From Ulota crispa (Eukaryota > Streptophyta > Bryopsida > Orthotrichales > Orthotrichaceae): a stretch of DNA of 64,000 nt. A program made the translations under genes and the position numbers. Shown in pieces: positions 1-12,424 of this stretch (the first letter of the stretch is position 1; every line of letters starts with the position of its first letter). The DNA lies in NCBI GenBank assembly GCA_963920765.1, contig OY987244.1, positions 29,864,358 through 29,928,357 on the forward strand, given 5' to 3'. Below the pieces are notes generated by a model that ran no database searches, was not told the origin of the DNA, and worked only from the letters and a program-made list of their open reading frames with translations.

Positions 1-447
1 GTTGCAAGGATTCCAAACGATTAATATATGTTTCTTGTTTGGACCTTGTATGAATAAGTTATGACTTTGTTGAAGTTTGAAGTAGCAGGATACCTCAGTT
101 AGGATTGAGCCTAAGAATAAGTACAAAACCATGCAGGTTTTTAATCCATTGTGGATACCGTGTGCTCCGAGCCGATCAGGATACAACCACGTCGATTCTA
201 CTCCAAATTCATTGATTCTGATGCAACGATACACGGAGATAAAACGCTTGTAGGTTATATATGCTGCCTGTATGTATAATATACAGTGGAGGATTGATTG
301 TCGTAACAGAAATTCAGCATATGGGACAAAGGACTACCTGTAAAATTAGCAAAGAAATGATAGCTTTGTACATTTTAGGATCTGAGTGAGGCTTTTTGCT
401 CTTTTTGGAATAACACCTCTGATTATGTGATGTGAACTCCTGTGCAG

Positions 448-486
448 GATACTATGCACTCCAACTGCATTCTGCCTCATGGACAG
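448..486 (+). CDS. Possible small upstream exon of the Gln/Ala-rich gene
   Basis: A 39-bp stretch between a good acceptor (TCCTGTGCAG) and donor (GACAG|GTGAAA) reads DTMHSNCILPHGQ without a stop. Its length keeps phase and it contains an in-frame ATG. It could be an internal exon or hold the start codon of the gene at 793-2320. No homology is recognised; the call rests on splice consensus only. Confidence 0.25.
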
Positions 487-792
487 GTGAAAACATCTTC
501 ATGACCCTTCTGTTGATTTGATTCGATTTTTTTCCAATGAGAACAGTTTCCATTTCATAAGCAGTTTTCCTGCCATGCTGAGTAGAAATAACACTTGTTG
601 GTTTGTTGAGGAGAGGATTACATGGCATAACTTAGCTACTTTCTTTTGGATCCTTTGATGTACGAAAATGTGGAGTCTCGATTTCCACAATCGCATACAT
701 GTTAGTCATTTCTGTTCAATAACCTGTTTTAGCTGGATTTTTTTCATCATTTCAAATACTAACGGATTGGATGCTCCTCAAACTTATGTAGA

Positions 793-2320
793 TTGATAAG
801 AGTGAAGTATCTCAAGTCCAGCAATTACGGTAGGTTTGGGCTTGAACTTCCATGCGGAGCCGCCTCTCAGCGACCGCAAGACTCAAGCAGTGATGATGAC
901 TGGCCTCCTGTCTTTCGAAAGGCTGTTGCACGGCGGTCACAAATAGCACGACTGCAAGCAAGTCAGCCAGCTTTGGCGAGACAACAGCCAAAAAGACCAT
1001 CTCGTGCTCGGTTGTCATCACAACTTATGCGACCAACTTATGCTCAACAAAGGTCTTCATTTTACAACTGGCAACAAGCTCAAGCTCTAGCCCAAGCTCA
1101 GGCGCAAGCTCAAGCTGAAGCCCAAGCCCAATCCCAAGCCCAATCGCAAGCCCAAGCTCAAGATCAAGCCCAAGTAGCAATGTATTATGCTCAGAACCCT
1201 ATGTATGCAGATGCAACAAACTATCCCGAGCAGACGGCCATGTATCCTGCCTATCAATATGGCGCAGGCGAGGATCGAGGAGCACAGAGCGAGGATGGCC
1301 GGAATTATGAATCAATCACTGTTGGTTATGCTTTCATACACCATATGTTTGCAGAGAGAGTCTCTGTGCGCGCATTTCCTTCCAACGCCATGGTTTGTAA
1401 GCCTGAGCAGAGGCAGGGGAAGGAAACATCTTCCAAGGAAAATCTCAGATATGAGGATCTTTGTGGAGGACACAGCGCTTTGCTTGAGAGTAGGAAAGGG
1501 AAGGAGCCCGTGAGGCCTGAATCTCCTCTGGAGGAAGTCAGGGCAAGGTACCATTCTACCACTTTGTAGTCATGAAAGATCTTAAATGTTGATAGAAATT
1601 ATTTTCAAAGTATCCTTACTTTGAGTTAATGTTGCTGTAATTGGTGTCACTTTATGTGAATGCAATCTTAATGCCTTTACCATACATTTGACACTACATT
1701 CTTTTACATTAGTATTGATGTAATGTGCTATTTTCTTAACATTAATTTTACCATGAAATTTTTTGTGAATGTAACAGGGGATCGTTTGAGATGGTGCACA
1801 CATTTTGTCAAAGGATATCACCAGATTCTGCCTGTGAGTCCAGTTCACGTTGCTGTGAACTGGAAGAAGTGACCGAGAGTTTGGAGGTTAGGCCTGTGGG
1901 ATTGGAAGGCTATGTTTCTGAGTCGTACCAAGCTGCAATTCCGTGCGTGGAGGAGGAGCTTAAAATTGAGAACAGAAGCCAAGGCTCTGACAGAGCCGAC
2001 CAGGGCAATGGAACTCCACCTAGTGACATGAATGTTGTGCTTGGGAGCTGCTCTCCTACAGAGCCCGGCCTGGCGCAAAAAGCGATGCATGATATGCAGG
2101 ATTACCAGGGTAAGAAACCTCGCCTTAAAGCATCCTTGAGTATGTTTTCTGTTGATAAAAAAGTTTTTTTTTTTTTTTACTTCTCTTGTATGCTGAAATT
2201 CATGTATTTAATATGGAGTAACAAGGGAACAGATCACAAAACCTGCCAGTAGAATCCCCCCAGCTCCTCTCACAGAACAGAAGAGAGGAAAGGTGTGAGG
2301 GTGTGTGTTGCTGGAGTTGA
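793..2320 (+). CDS. Unrecognised Gln/Ala-rich protein, 3' part of gene (model)
   Basis: I do not recognise this protein. The supported model has a long exon ending at 1547 (donor GTACCA), an exon 1778-2109 (acceptor AACAG, donor GTAAGA) and a last exon 2250-2320 ending in TGA. The phases (2, then 1) join without a stop, which supports all three. The first exon encodes an acidic SSSDDDW patch, a basic stretch, then an alternating Gln-Ala tract (about 1072-1173), followed by Tyr/Met/Pro-rich sequence. The second is Glu/Ser-rich with several Cys. The composition suggests a largely disordered protein. The 5' side is unresolved: the open frame from 793 has no ATG start, so an upstream exon must supply it. 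A possible 39-bp exon lies at 448-486 between good splice sites. A short exon 792-829 followed by a 61-bp intron to 890 would also keep phase. The gene may begin left of the window. Confidence 0.5.
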
Positions 2321-3881
2321 ATCAACCAATTACGTATATTCAGTGACACAATTTCTATGACAGACAGAAAAATGAAAAATTGGGTGGAGAGAGAAGATCA
2401 GTTTTTCTATTTAGTTACAAATGTATTCTTTATGATGGGACCAATTTGGAATTCTCAATAGTAGATTTTAGTTCTCACAACATAATGCGTTAAAGTAATT
2501 ATTTTCAAACCACAAATCCTTGGTTGTTAAATTCTTGGCTGTTTGGGGTTGACAACTCCGTTTAGCATACACGCCTTGTAAGCATTAATGTGTTAGAATG
2601 CTATCATATTCTAATGAGGCTCTTGTTGGCAACTCTTTCAGAGAATCAGGTGTGACAAGTATTCCTTTGAATGAGAAATGAAAGGAGGCTCTGAGAAGCT
2701 TTGAATCAATAGTTGTGATCCCTTTTCGCTTGTATAGTTAGGAAGAATTCTTAGTGTACTTGAAGGTTGAGATAACAAGTGAATGTCCTTGTACGATCAA
2801 GTTCAAGCATTTAAGTCACCGTTTTTTTTTTGGTTTGTTAGACAAAGGTTGTATTGTATAATCCTTGAGCTCAATGTGAGTCCTTTGATTTACTAGAAAA
2901 GTGAAGATCTTGACATTTGGAATTAAATGGTTCAACTTAGCATTGTGTCCATTAACCTCAAGCTTTTGGGCTATTAAAGGTAAGCTAATCAAGTCCTTTG
3001 TATTGTGTATCAATTCTTCTATGTTGTCATATTGACCATTTTTGCTCAAACTTGATTTCTTTTGACAACGCCTTGATTTTATCAAATAGAGAAGTACTTG
3101 CACATTGTTGTTATTGTTTGTATATTTCAAGGAAAATCACCAAAGTGCCCTTGACTTTCTTGTTAAATTATCAAGACATCCTTAGATTTTGAAATTTCCC
3201 AAGATGCCCTAGTTGGCACCAAATGTCGTAGGATACCACTTTCTTCACTAGACACAAAGTTGCTTGACAAGTTGTATTTGACAAATCAGAAACATTCTAA
3301 TGCTCGAAGTTATAAAAGTAAATAACAGTTAAATGGGTGAAAATAGAAGATCAAAATTGCAAGAATAAACTTTGCCTTGTGAAAGATGTGAGCAATTAAG
3401 CCATTTTAGGATAACATGCGCACGATCAATCTCAAGTATTAGTAACAGAAACTTTAGAAGGGTGTGGAGATTGACATCCCATAGTCTAAAAGCACAAATC
3501 TCATAAATTTGTGTAGATGATACATGTAATATTTTGGGGTAGATGTGGAAATTTTCATAGTTCTTAATATTTTTTCATTTGATGAGATGTTAAGGTCATT
3601 TTAATAATTTTCCCTACGTTTTAATAATTTTCTCTCGGGCTCTTTTCTAGTAATGTAGCATGTTCTTGACTTGTTGAACTTTACAAAGCCTCAGACTTGT
3701 TCAATTTTGCAATTTAGAGTTCCTAAAGTTTTGGATAGGCATCCAAGATGGCCATACTTGTTCATATGGAAAAAATTTAGAGCTCAATCACCATTTTTTA
3801 TTGTAGAACTTCAAAACTAGAATGAACTTTCCCATTGATATGCTCACAACTTTCCATATACAGTGTACTGTACTTCCATGA
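2321..3881. other. Intergenic, no recognised feature
   Basis: AT-rich sequence downstream of the Gln/Ala-rich gene, presumably including its 3' UTR. I see no convincing coding exon, RNA gene or terminal inverted repeats. Short open frames here lack homology and splice support. Confidence 0.5.
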
Positions 3882-3885
3882 TTAA

Positions 3886-4523
3886 CCCCTAAATGCCCAA
3901 GGCACCCAATTTGGGTGTTTGCAAAACTTTGAAGACAAATAAAATCTTATCAAATCACTATTTTTGGTATTTTCTTTTGACCACAAGTTTGTTTTGAAGT
4001 TTATTTTCAACATCAAAAATCTGATTTTAAAAATGAATGTTCATGATTTTTCTATTCAAGATTTTGTACAAGGGTGTCCACTGCAATCTTGAGTTTTCTA
4101 GTGTTGGAAGATCTTGAAAATGAGCCTCAAATACACAAAGAGCTTGGAGAAAAATCCACATTAGAAATCCATTTTAAAAAAATGCAAATGTAGATTTTGA
4201 AAGCCGTAAATTGGTTGAGGTTAAACATGCAATGACCTTAAACCTCATATTTTTTTGATGACCAACTTTTTAGATTTGACATGTGAAATGAGGATTAGAA
4301 AACTTGAAGTCACTTTTGCAATTTTAACACACTCATGTTCAAACGTTATAATCTTTCAAACTATAAGTGATTATGTTGTGTTTTTTTTTCCATGTAATCT
4401 CTAACATGTCAAGTTTAAATTTGTATGGTTACAATTGAAAAAAACTTGATGAGATTTATGAAAAGGTTGGTTGATTGTTCACTTTCTTGAAAATGCCAAG
4501 AAGTGGCCTTAGGCATTTAGGGG
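3886..4523. mobile_element. TTAA-flanked inverted-repeat element (subfamily 1)
   Basis: A 638-bp non-autonomous element with ends CCCCTAAATGCCCAAGG and (reverse complement of the right end) CCCCTAAATGCCTAAGG. TTAA lies immediately outside both ends (3882-3885, 4524-4527). Its interior is shared with the elements at 5552-6197 and 10191-10812. It has no transposase frame. Confidence 0.8.
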
Positions 4524-4629
4524 TTAAAACTTCCTCTAACTATAAAAAACTTTGGACATCAAATAATTAAACCATGAAATCTCAATATCTCCAATAGAGA
4601 TCTTTTGGATGTTGTACAGAGAATGTATG

Positions 4630-4632
<3 letters not shown>

Positions 4633-4670
<38 letters not shown>
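4633..4670. repeat. (TA)n microsatellite
   Basis: An uninterrupted run of alternating T and A, about 38 bases. Confidence 0.95.
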
Positions 4671-4673
<3 letters not shown>

Positions 4674-5153
4674 TTTGCAGGACAAATTAAACCATGGATA
4701 GGCTTCAACGCTTGTATTGGTGTACATTGTTGTATTCACTAGACTCTAGAAATGTACTTATCAATAATATTTTTTCCATCAATGATTAATTTGCTACTTA
4801 CCATTGCAAAAAGGTTCCTATTTGGGAAGAGCTCCTCTATGTTTGGTTCTTGTTGGACAATCACCCCCTCTCAAAAATGCAATCATGAAGGAAAACTTTA
4901 AACAGTAGTTTTCAGACTAGAATTTTAACACATCAAATAAAACCCTTGAAACTATAAAAACTAAAAACTAAACAAAGAAAACGTAGGAATGGAAAAACAA
5001 AATTAAATAAAAATCTTGTTGTCATGTCAATTCCTATAAACAACATCCCTATCTGCATTCACCCAAAATCTAAGAGTTGGAGCTTTAAAATAGCCTAAAT
5101 TATATAACAACTTATTTTGACTGATGGGCGGACATTACAATTGAGTTAAATTA

Positions 5154-5548
5154 AGGTAGCAGCACCTCTTACCATGACTATCTCCATGGGCGTCACTGGC
5201 AAGTCACGGCCTAATAAACACAAAAATCTAATAGTTATGGGTGATGGAGTGATGGTTATGGGTGATGAAGTGATGGTTATGGATGACTAACATGATAAGC
5301 TGAGTGCCCCATCTCACTATTTAAGAACCAAAAGCCTTGTTTTTAGCATCTCTCACACATGGCTTTACATTTTTAGTGATTTTGGACTTTAAAAATCTTT
5401 GTGAACAAATGCTTGCAATTAAAACTTTGAAATTGATGTCAATATTTTTCATTCCTTCTTGCTAATCTAGCAATATTATTTTCAAGCTTGTTCAATCATG
5501 GTACATACCCTAGAAACCTTAAACTCACACTTATGGGTGTTCCTACCT
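5154..5548. mobile_element. AGGTAG-ended element in a TA site
   Basis: Terminal inverted repeat AGGTAGCAGCACC on the left and GGTGTTCCTACCT on the right, flanked by TA (5152-5153 and 5549-5550). It belongs with the other AGGTAGGAGCACCC-ended elements here (7644, 12555, 30354). A TA duplication suggests Tc1/mariner-type transposition. A short tandem repeat built on GAGTGATGGTTATGGGTGAT lies inside (about 5239-5290). Confidence 0.6.
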
Positions 5549-5551
5549 TAA

Positions 5552-6197
5552 CCCCTCACCGCCCACGGTAGTTTTGAATATCTTTGAATTTGCTTGAAAG
5601 TGAACAAAGTGCCAGCATTATGATCAATCTTATCAATTTTCTCTGAAGCGCAATTGTACAAATTCAAAGTAGACATGTTATAGATCACATAGGAAAAGAA
5701 ATCACAACAATGTCATTTATGGATTGAAAGATTATAATGTTTGATCATGAGGGTGTTAAAACTGCAAAAGTGATTTGAAGTCTTTCAATCTTCTTTTTGC
5801 ATCTCAAACATAAAATTGAGGGTACCAAAAAAAATATGAGTATGAAAGGTATAACATGCATAACCCCAATCAATTTACAGTTTCTCAAAATCTATTCTAC
5901 AATCTTTTAAATTGAATTTTTAATGTGATTTTTTCTCCAAGTTCTAGTGTACTTGAGGCTAATTTTCAAGAGCCTTCAACACTAGAAAGTGAAGATTTGC
6001 AGTGGACACCCTTGCACAAAATCTTGAATAGACAAATCACTTTAATTCATTTTCAAAATCAGACTCCTAATGCTAAAACTAAACTTCAATAAGAATTTAA
6101 AAATAATAAAAATCACTAAAAAAATCCTGAAGAAAGGTTGTGCAACTCTATATAAAGTTCAAAGGGGCCCACTTTGGGCCCCTTGGGCGGTGAGGGG
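5552..6197. mobile_element. TTAA-flanked element (subfamily 1, inverted)
   Basis: A 646-bp element whose ends match perfectly for 14 bases (CCCCTCACCGCCCA), with TTAA at 5548-5551 and 6198-6201. The interior is the reverse complement of the 3886-4523 and 10191-10812 elements (compare the outward reading of 5990-6060 with 4020-4100). The right TTAA is shared with the next element at 6202. Confidence 0.8.
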
Positions 6198-6201
6198 TTA
6201 A

Positions 6202-7113
6202 CCCCTAAAGGATCAAGCAAAGTTTTCACCAAAAACTCTTCAAAACTGCCATTTTTAGAACATCAACCAAATTTGAAAACAAAAATGTTTTTATGCGTAT
6301 GCGACCATAGGATCTTGTAGAAGAATGGTTGTAGAAGATGCGGAAAAAATTTCAGAGTTTTTCACCACATGGATTGGAAGTTAGAATGGTTTGAATATTC
6401 AAAAACTTCTTGTGAAAAATTGGGCAGCTACCCTTCAAAAGGTCAAATTCCTAAGGAAAAAAGGTCGTGTGGGTGGTGCTTCTCTAAATTCCTTATTCCA
6501 TCTAAGTAAAGTACATGTCAAAAAAGTTTCAAATCATTTGGAGTTGTGTAACATATGGGAAAAAATTAGAAAGTAAAAAGAAGTAGAGAATGATTCAAAA
6601 CACTAAATTGTTAAGAGTTTCATTATTGAAATGAAAAATGCCAATCCCAATGGTCATAATGTTGTAATAAACAATCTTTATCCTTTGGTTTTGTTTTTTT
6701 CTCAAAATGTTGAAAATTGAGTAAAATAAAGGACTTCAAAGTTTATTTTGGAGTAGAGAATCCATAACTGCTTGCAAACAAAAAATCCTCATAACTTTCA
6801 TCTTGTTGATCCAAACAAAATGATTTGAAGCTTCTTACATTCACATAAATCTCCTAAACCAATTTTAAAATTTTGATTTTGAAAAAAGTGATCTTAAAAA
6901 ATCTGCCCAAGCTGCCCGCCAAAAGTAAAAAGCAACAGATTAGGCCATAACTTTTGACTCATAATTCCAAATGTCATGAAATTGAGTGCATAAGAGAGAT
7001 AAACCTTGTCCCCAAATTTTATTAAAATTTCAACCTAAAATATGAAAAGCTCCAATCACAGGTACCTACCCAAAATTGCTATGTTTCTAAAAAGGGGTCT
7101 GGTCCTTTACGGG
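6202..7113. mobile_element. TTAA-flanked element (subfamily 2)
   Basis: A 912-bp element with left end CCCCTAAAGGATCAAGC and right end (reverse complement) CCCGTAAAGGACCAG. TTAA flanks it at 6198-6201 and 7114-7117. It is nearly identical over its whole length to 8920-9832. Its longest open frame (61 residues at 6391) resembles no transposase. Confidence 0.8.
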
Positions 7114-7643
7114 TTAAGGTCAATTTTTTGTGCTGGTTCAAAATCATAAAACCCAAAAACCACAGACATATTTGCAATGTAAAATCATTTGTCCTTTTTG
7201 GGTTTTCTAATTCCGGGACCATCATGGAAGTTTGCTCAAAGTTTGACGTCCATTTGGTACACAAATACTTATTTTTGTTACAAACAATCTCCTGATGATG
7301 ACGACTCATTCAAAGTAAGACAGTAAGTCCTTCAGGGCACCCCCCAGCATATCTAGACCGTATGTAGATTTTGGCAACCGCTTACCCTGCATCATGCACT
7401 CTTGAAAGCCCAGGGGCTGTACCACATGGCTGGTACACAGAAAATTCTTCCCCAAGACAACTGGACACTACTGCCAGTGAGTGCCACTTATGGTACTTAC
7501 TCTTCAGTCTTAAATATTTCCTTAATCACTGTTTTACTTAAATCACTTACTCCCCTAGGACCCCTACGGGTTTATTCATATTGAAGAGCAGCCTCAGCAG
7601 CCTCAATGGCAAGACGATAAATGGATGCAATAAAAGGCATGTA

Positions 7644-7977
7644 AGGTAGGAGACTTGTGAATGGACCAGGAGCACCCATAAACGTCAAATTAAGGGTTTT
7701 GGACATGATGACTATTAATAAAAAACTAGTAAATTATAGGATTTTATTAGGAATAGAAAAAAAATGAGTTTGCACTTTCAAATGCATTATTTGGACACTG
7801 TGAGAATAAGTTGTGAATTTTTAAAGAGCAAACTGCCATTGTATCCATAACCACTTTTAAGATTTCATGTTCACATGTTGTACATTCTTGTCATTACATC
7901 TATTCACTTTCACAAATTTTCCAAGATTTCAAAGGTGACAGTTACGGGGACACTGATGCTTATGGGTATTCCTACCT
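7644..7977. mobile_element. AGGTAG-ended element in a TA site
   Basis: The left end AGGTAGGAG and the right end TTCCTACCT are flanked by TA (7642-7643, 7978-7979). The interior matches 12555-12868 and, inverted, 30354-30668. Near the left end about 19 extra bases (GACTTGTGAATGGACCAGG) split the usual AGGTAGGAGCACCC end. Confidence 0.7.
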
Positions 7978-8919
7978 TAAGCAAAAGTGTGCTCTTGTTG
8001 TAAAATTAGGGCAACTTGGTAAATTAAAAATGTTTTTGGTAGAAAGCCAAAGAAGAAATAGTTCTATGGTCATTTGAATTGAATCTTTTTAAGTTAGTAT
8101 GAGAAATAACTACAATTTATCAAAGCAGTAGGTGCATAGGTAGCTATTCTTGATCATAGGTTGTAATTTTCATGATTCAAAGGCTGCTTGTAAATGGAGC
8201 ACATGAGTTCAAAAACCAACCATTACAAAACTAAAACCTCTCAACTAAGTTCCTTAAAGTGTGCAAACACCCATTCCATATTCCAATACTCAAATCATGA
8301 TTGAGAGCACCTTTTTATTTATTTTAATATGACATATATTTATATTTTACTAAAAGACAAATCTAAACACAATTATGATCAATAAGCACACTCAATAGTG
8401 GCTCATGTCACTCTCTTAAATTCCTAAAATTGTGCATGCACAAGTACCATTTTTGAACATAAAAAACATGACCCATTTAAGAACCTCTCTGCACTATTTT
8501 TGTGACTCCATGGTCGGTTCAAAATGCCTGCTACAAAATATGAGGCTCCTACCTTGGTGTTGAAATCTTAAGTGAGATGTAGAATTTGGAATGGAGGGAC
8601 CTAATAGTATAGGTATATTAGGCTCCTCAAATATGGAACCAGCAAGTCATTCAACAACCTCACACAAGCATGGTTGTCGACATGAATTATTAATTGTGCT
8701 TTGTTACATCATTTGACAAACGCTATTGGGCTCTTTGTTGATGCACACAGCAACCACAAGCACGGTATACTGTTCTTGTTGGATCGTTTGTTTTTGCAAA
8801 CCAAAGTTGCCCTCTGCATAGTACCCTTGCAATACCTACATGGCGCGGCCATTGAAGTTGTTCTACGGGTGATGAAGATGGGAGCACACTCAAACTCACG
8901 CTAGATTTAAGGACTTTAA

Positions 8920-9832
8920 CCCCTCAAGGATCAAGCAAAGTTTTCACCAAAAACTCTTCAAAATTGTCATTTTTAGAGCATCATTCAAAATTGAAAACAA
9001 AAATGTTTTTATGTATACGTGACCGTAGGATCTTGTAGAAGAATGGTTGTAGAAGATGTGGAAAAAATTTCAGAGTTTCCCACCACACGGATTGGAGGTT
9101 AAAATTGTTTGAATATTCAAAAACTTCTTGTGAAAAACTAGGCAGCTACCCTTCAAAAGGTCAAATTCCTAAGGAAAAAAGGTCATGTGGGTGGTGCTTC
9201 TCTAAATTCCTTATTCCATCTAAGTAAGGTACATGTCAAAAAAGTTTCAAATCATTTGGAGTTGTGTAACATATGGGAAAAATTAGTAAGTAAATAGAAG
9301 TAGAGAATGATTCAAAACACTAAATTGTTAAGAGTTTCATTATTGAAATGAAAAATGCCAATCCCGATGGTCATAATGTTGTAATAAGCAATCTTTATCC
9401 TTTGGTTTTGTTTTTTTCTCAAAATGTTGAAAATTGAGTAAAATAAAGGACTTCAAAGTTTATTTTGGAGTAGAGAATCCATAACTGCTTGCAAACAAAA
9501 AATCCTCATAACTTTCATCTTGTTGATCCAAACAAAATGATTTGAAGCTTCTTACATTCACATAAATCTCCTAAACCCATTTTAAAATTTTGATTTTGAA
9601 AAAAGTGATCTTAAAAAATCTGCCCAAGCTGCCCCTCAAACGTAAAAAGCAACAGATTAGGCCATAACTTTTGACTCATAATTCCAAATGTCATGAAATT
9701 GAGTGCATAAGAGAGATAAACCTTGTCCCCAAATTTTATTAAAATTTCAACCTAAAATATGAAAAGCTCCAATCACAGGTACCTGCCCAAAATTGCTATG
9801 TTTCTAAAAAAGGGGGTCTAGTCCTTCAAGGA
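8920..9832. mobile_element. TTAA-flanked element (subfamily 2), near-identical copy
   Basis: A 913-bp element with left end CCCCTCAAGGATCAAGC; TTAA lies at 8916-8919 and 9833-9836. It aligns end to end with 6202-7113 with only scattered substitutions and single-base indels, so one of the two is a recent copy or both come from a recent burst. The right terminus is degenerate (TCCTTCAAGGA). Confidence 0.8.
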
Positions 9833-9836
9833 TTAA

Positions 9837-10186
9837 CACCTTAAGTGTGGGGCCATTGTGAAAAAGCTTTGCTATTTCATATGCCAAAAATGTAAGAGTT
9901 TCAAAATTTACCATTTGAAGACTGAACTTGAAAATTTTGAATTTACATTTGAATTTAGAGACCTTTCTAGGAGCCTAGGAAGTGTATAAAATGACAAACT
10001 CCAAAATAAAGGCAAATTCTTACTTATATCCTTGTTCATATTATATCAAACCTAACTTATCTTAACCTAAAAAACAAGGTGTTAGAGTTATCAACAGTGA
10101 GTTTTAATGAAATCCATGAAAACATGAGGTGTAAATCATAATCTTGCTTATGCTCTTATTCTCCTTCACAAAATATTATGTAAGTA
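9837..10186. other. Intergenic spacer, nothing recognised
   Basis: AT-rich spacer between two TTAA-flanked elements; no gene or repeat identified. Confidence 0.5.
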
Positions 10187-10190
10187 TTAA

Positions 10191-10812
10191 CCCCTTGGGG
10201 CCCAAGGGGCTCAAACAACGCCCCTATGCATTGTTTTTTGAAATGTTTGACTTTTCTTTGAGATTATTTTTAGTGGTTATGATTTTAAAAATGCTTATTG
10301 AAGTCTTGTCTTAGCATCAAATATCCGATTTTAAAAATGAATGATTATGATTTGTCAATTCAAGATTTAGTGCAAAGGTGTCCTTTGCAAATCTTCATTT
10401 TCTAGTGTTGAGAGCTCTTGGAAATGAGTCTAAAGTACACTAGAACTTGGAGAAAAAATCACATTAGAAACTTAACTTAAGAAGCTGTGGAGTAGATTTT
10501 AAGAAACCGTAAATTGATTGGGTTTACACATGTTGTACTTTACATACTCATATTTTTTTGGTATCCTCAATTTTAAATTTGAGATGTGAAAAGAGGATTG
10601 AAAGACTTGAAACTATGAAAATGCTTTGAACACCCTCCTAATCAAATCTTATAATCTTTTAGTCTATAAGTGAATTTTTTGTGTTTTCTTCTCCCGTACA
10701 ATCTCTAACATGTCTAGCTTGAATTTGTATAGCTACAATTCCAAAAAGGTTGATAACACTTATCAAAATATTGGCATTTTGTTCATCTTACAACAGATTC
10801 TAAGTTGAGGGG
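10191..10812. mobile_element. TTAA-flanked element (subfamily 1)
   Basis: A 622-bp element; it starts CCCCTTGGGGCCCAAGG and ends GTTGAGGGG, between TTAA at 10187-10190 and 10813-10816. The two termini agree only over about five bases, but the interior aligns with 3886-4523, which identifies it. Confidence 0.7.
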
Positions 10813-10816
10813 TTAA

Positions 10817-12415
10817 GAAAATCACATTTGAAATCATTGACACAAGCAACCAAATTTTTGATGAAGATTCCAGAGCAACCGTATGTTACGGTGCTGTACA
10901 TTATCTTAATCAATATGTGCCTATAGTCAAAATACAAATTTAGCTGTCAATAATCAAAACAATATATTTTTATTATTATTTCAAATAGAATATCATCCTA
11001 ATATTAAGAAGTGCAATTTCTAAATTGGAATCCTCTTTCACTTATGAATATTAACATTTAAAACGCTATTGGTTGTAGAACAATTTGTTTGCTCTAATGC
11101 TCGCTCTAATGATGATAAAAGTGAACATTGTATTCATGAAAAATGTCACATGACTTACAAAAGTGTAGTAAAATGGTGTTTTGCAAGTTAAAATTGAAGT
11201 AATGTTCATAATTAAGGCAACTAATAAGTGCATTATGCTTTGTGAAACATGTCAGTATATATGTAATTTTTATTTATTAACACAAACGATTAAATCCATT
11301 CTTTACATGGTTGAGTTGAATTTTCCTAAAAAATGTCATATTCAGATTTGACTTGTTTACAAATAGTATAATAAAGGCTGTTTGAGAGGGAAGTAAATGT
11401 GTACTTGCTCTAAGGTTACTATTCCTAAAAGCTTTCAAAGTTAGCAAATGAGCATAGTTCCAATTATTAAACTATATTACTTTCTATTGGATCTTGTTGG
11501 CAATTGGAATGGAAATAATAAGCTTAATTGGGTTCTTTTAGAATCTAGTTGTTGGGCATTATACAAGTAAATAATTATTTTCAAAGTATTGATTACTTGA
11601 GGTATTCAAAAGTATTCTGAGGCTCTTATATCTTAAACCATAGGGGATGTAAAGGAAAATTGTAAATTTACACTAGAATTCATATGGATTCATTTTGTAC
11701 TAAAGTAGTCATTGGATGATTATAGATGTCTTGTATTTTAAAATTATGAGTAGAGTGAGATTTATGGAGAATGGATAATTGGATTCCATTGAAAGCATTG
11801 GTCCCAATACCCCAATTGACAAATTTGGTTATTCAAATATATCCAAATTATTAAACACATATAATTCTCTTTCATCATTGTTTATTTCATCCATAATAAC
11901 ACTCGTTGAACCTCTCCTTCACCTTCTTACGCACAATTTAACGTGAGTTACTTTATATACAAGTAAGCTTTCAAATGTTGCTCAAAATATTCAAAACTCA
12001 ACTACAAGACCATCCTATTCAAGTAAGCATCTGAAGGCCTCATATTAGAAAAACAAACTTAAATACGTTCAATAATGATTCGTCCAAACAACTTTTTATT
12101 GAACATCATCAATTCTTCATTCTCAAAAAAAAAAAAACAACCAAACAATGATGATGATATTCAAGTAAGCAATACATTGTACAAAACATAAGCAAAAATA
12201 TATTGTAGCTTAGTAAAATGATGCTAGGATGAGGTCAATGCCTTCAGAGTAAAAAAAAAAAGTTGACTGCATCCAAATCCAAATAGTGACTGTAAATAAA
12301 CATTTCATTTAACTAAGCCTAGAACACAAAAAAGAAAGGGGGAATATGATATTTTTCAAATGTTTCTCTTACGAAGGTTGACCTTATTCAAGCATTAGTG
12401 TAGCATGTTCATCAT
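10817..12415. other. Intergenic, no recognised feature
   Basis: Very AT-rich sequence with short homopolymers (for example A-runs near 12125 and 12250). No exon, RNA gene or clear terminal repeats seen. Confidence 0.45.
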
Positions 12416-12424
12416 AACACAAAA

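Noticed and set aside
4536..4739. Frame with an Ile-Tyr run
   Set aside because: It is translated (TA)n microsatellite sequence.
6391..6576. Basic 61-residue frame in a TTAA element as transposase remnant
   Set aside because: No DDE-type motif, far too short, and not preserved in the related copies.
6202..9832. LTR retrotransposon with 0.9-kb LTRs
   Set aside because: The two near-identical 0.9-kb repeats could be LTRs, but they end CCCC...GGGG rather than TG...CA, each has its own TTAA flanks, and no primer-binding site or polymerase lies between them.
5990..10400. CRISPR-like or regularly spaced repeats
   Set aside because: The repeats are dispersed inverted-repeat elements without regular spacers, in eukaryotic DNA.
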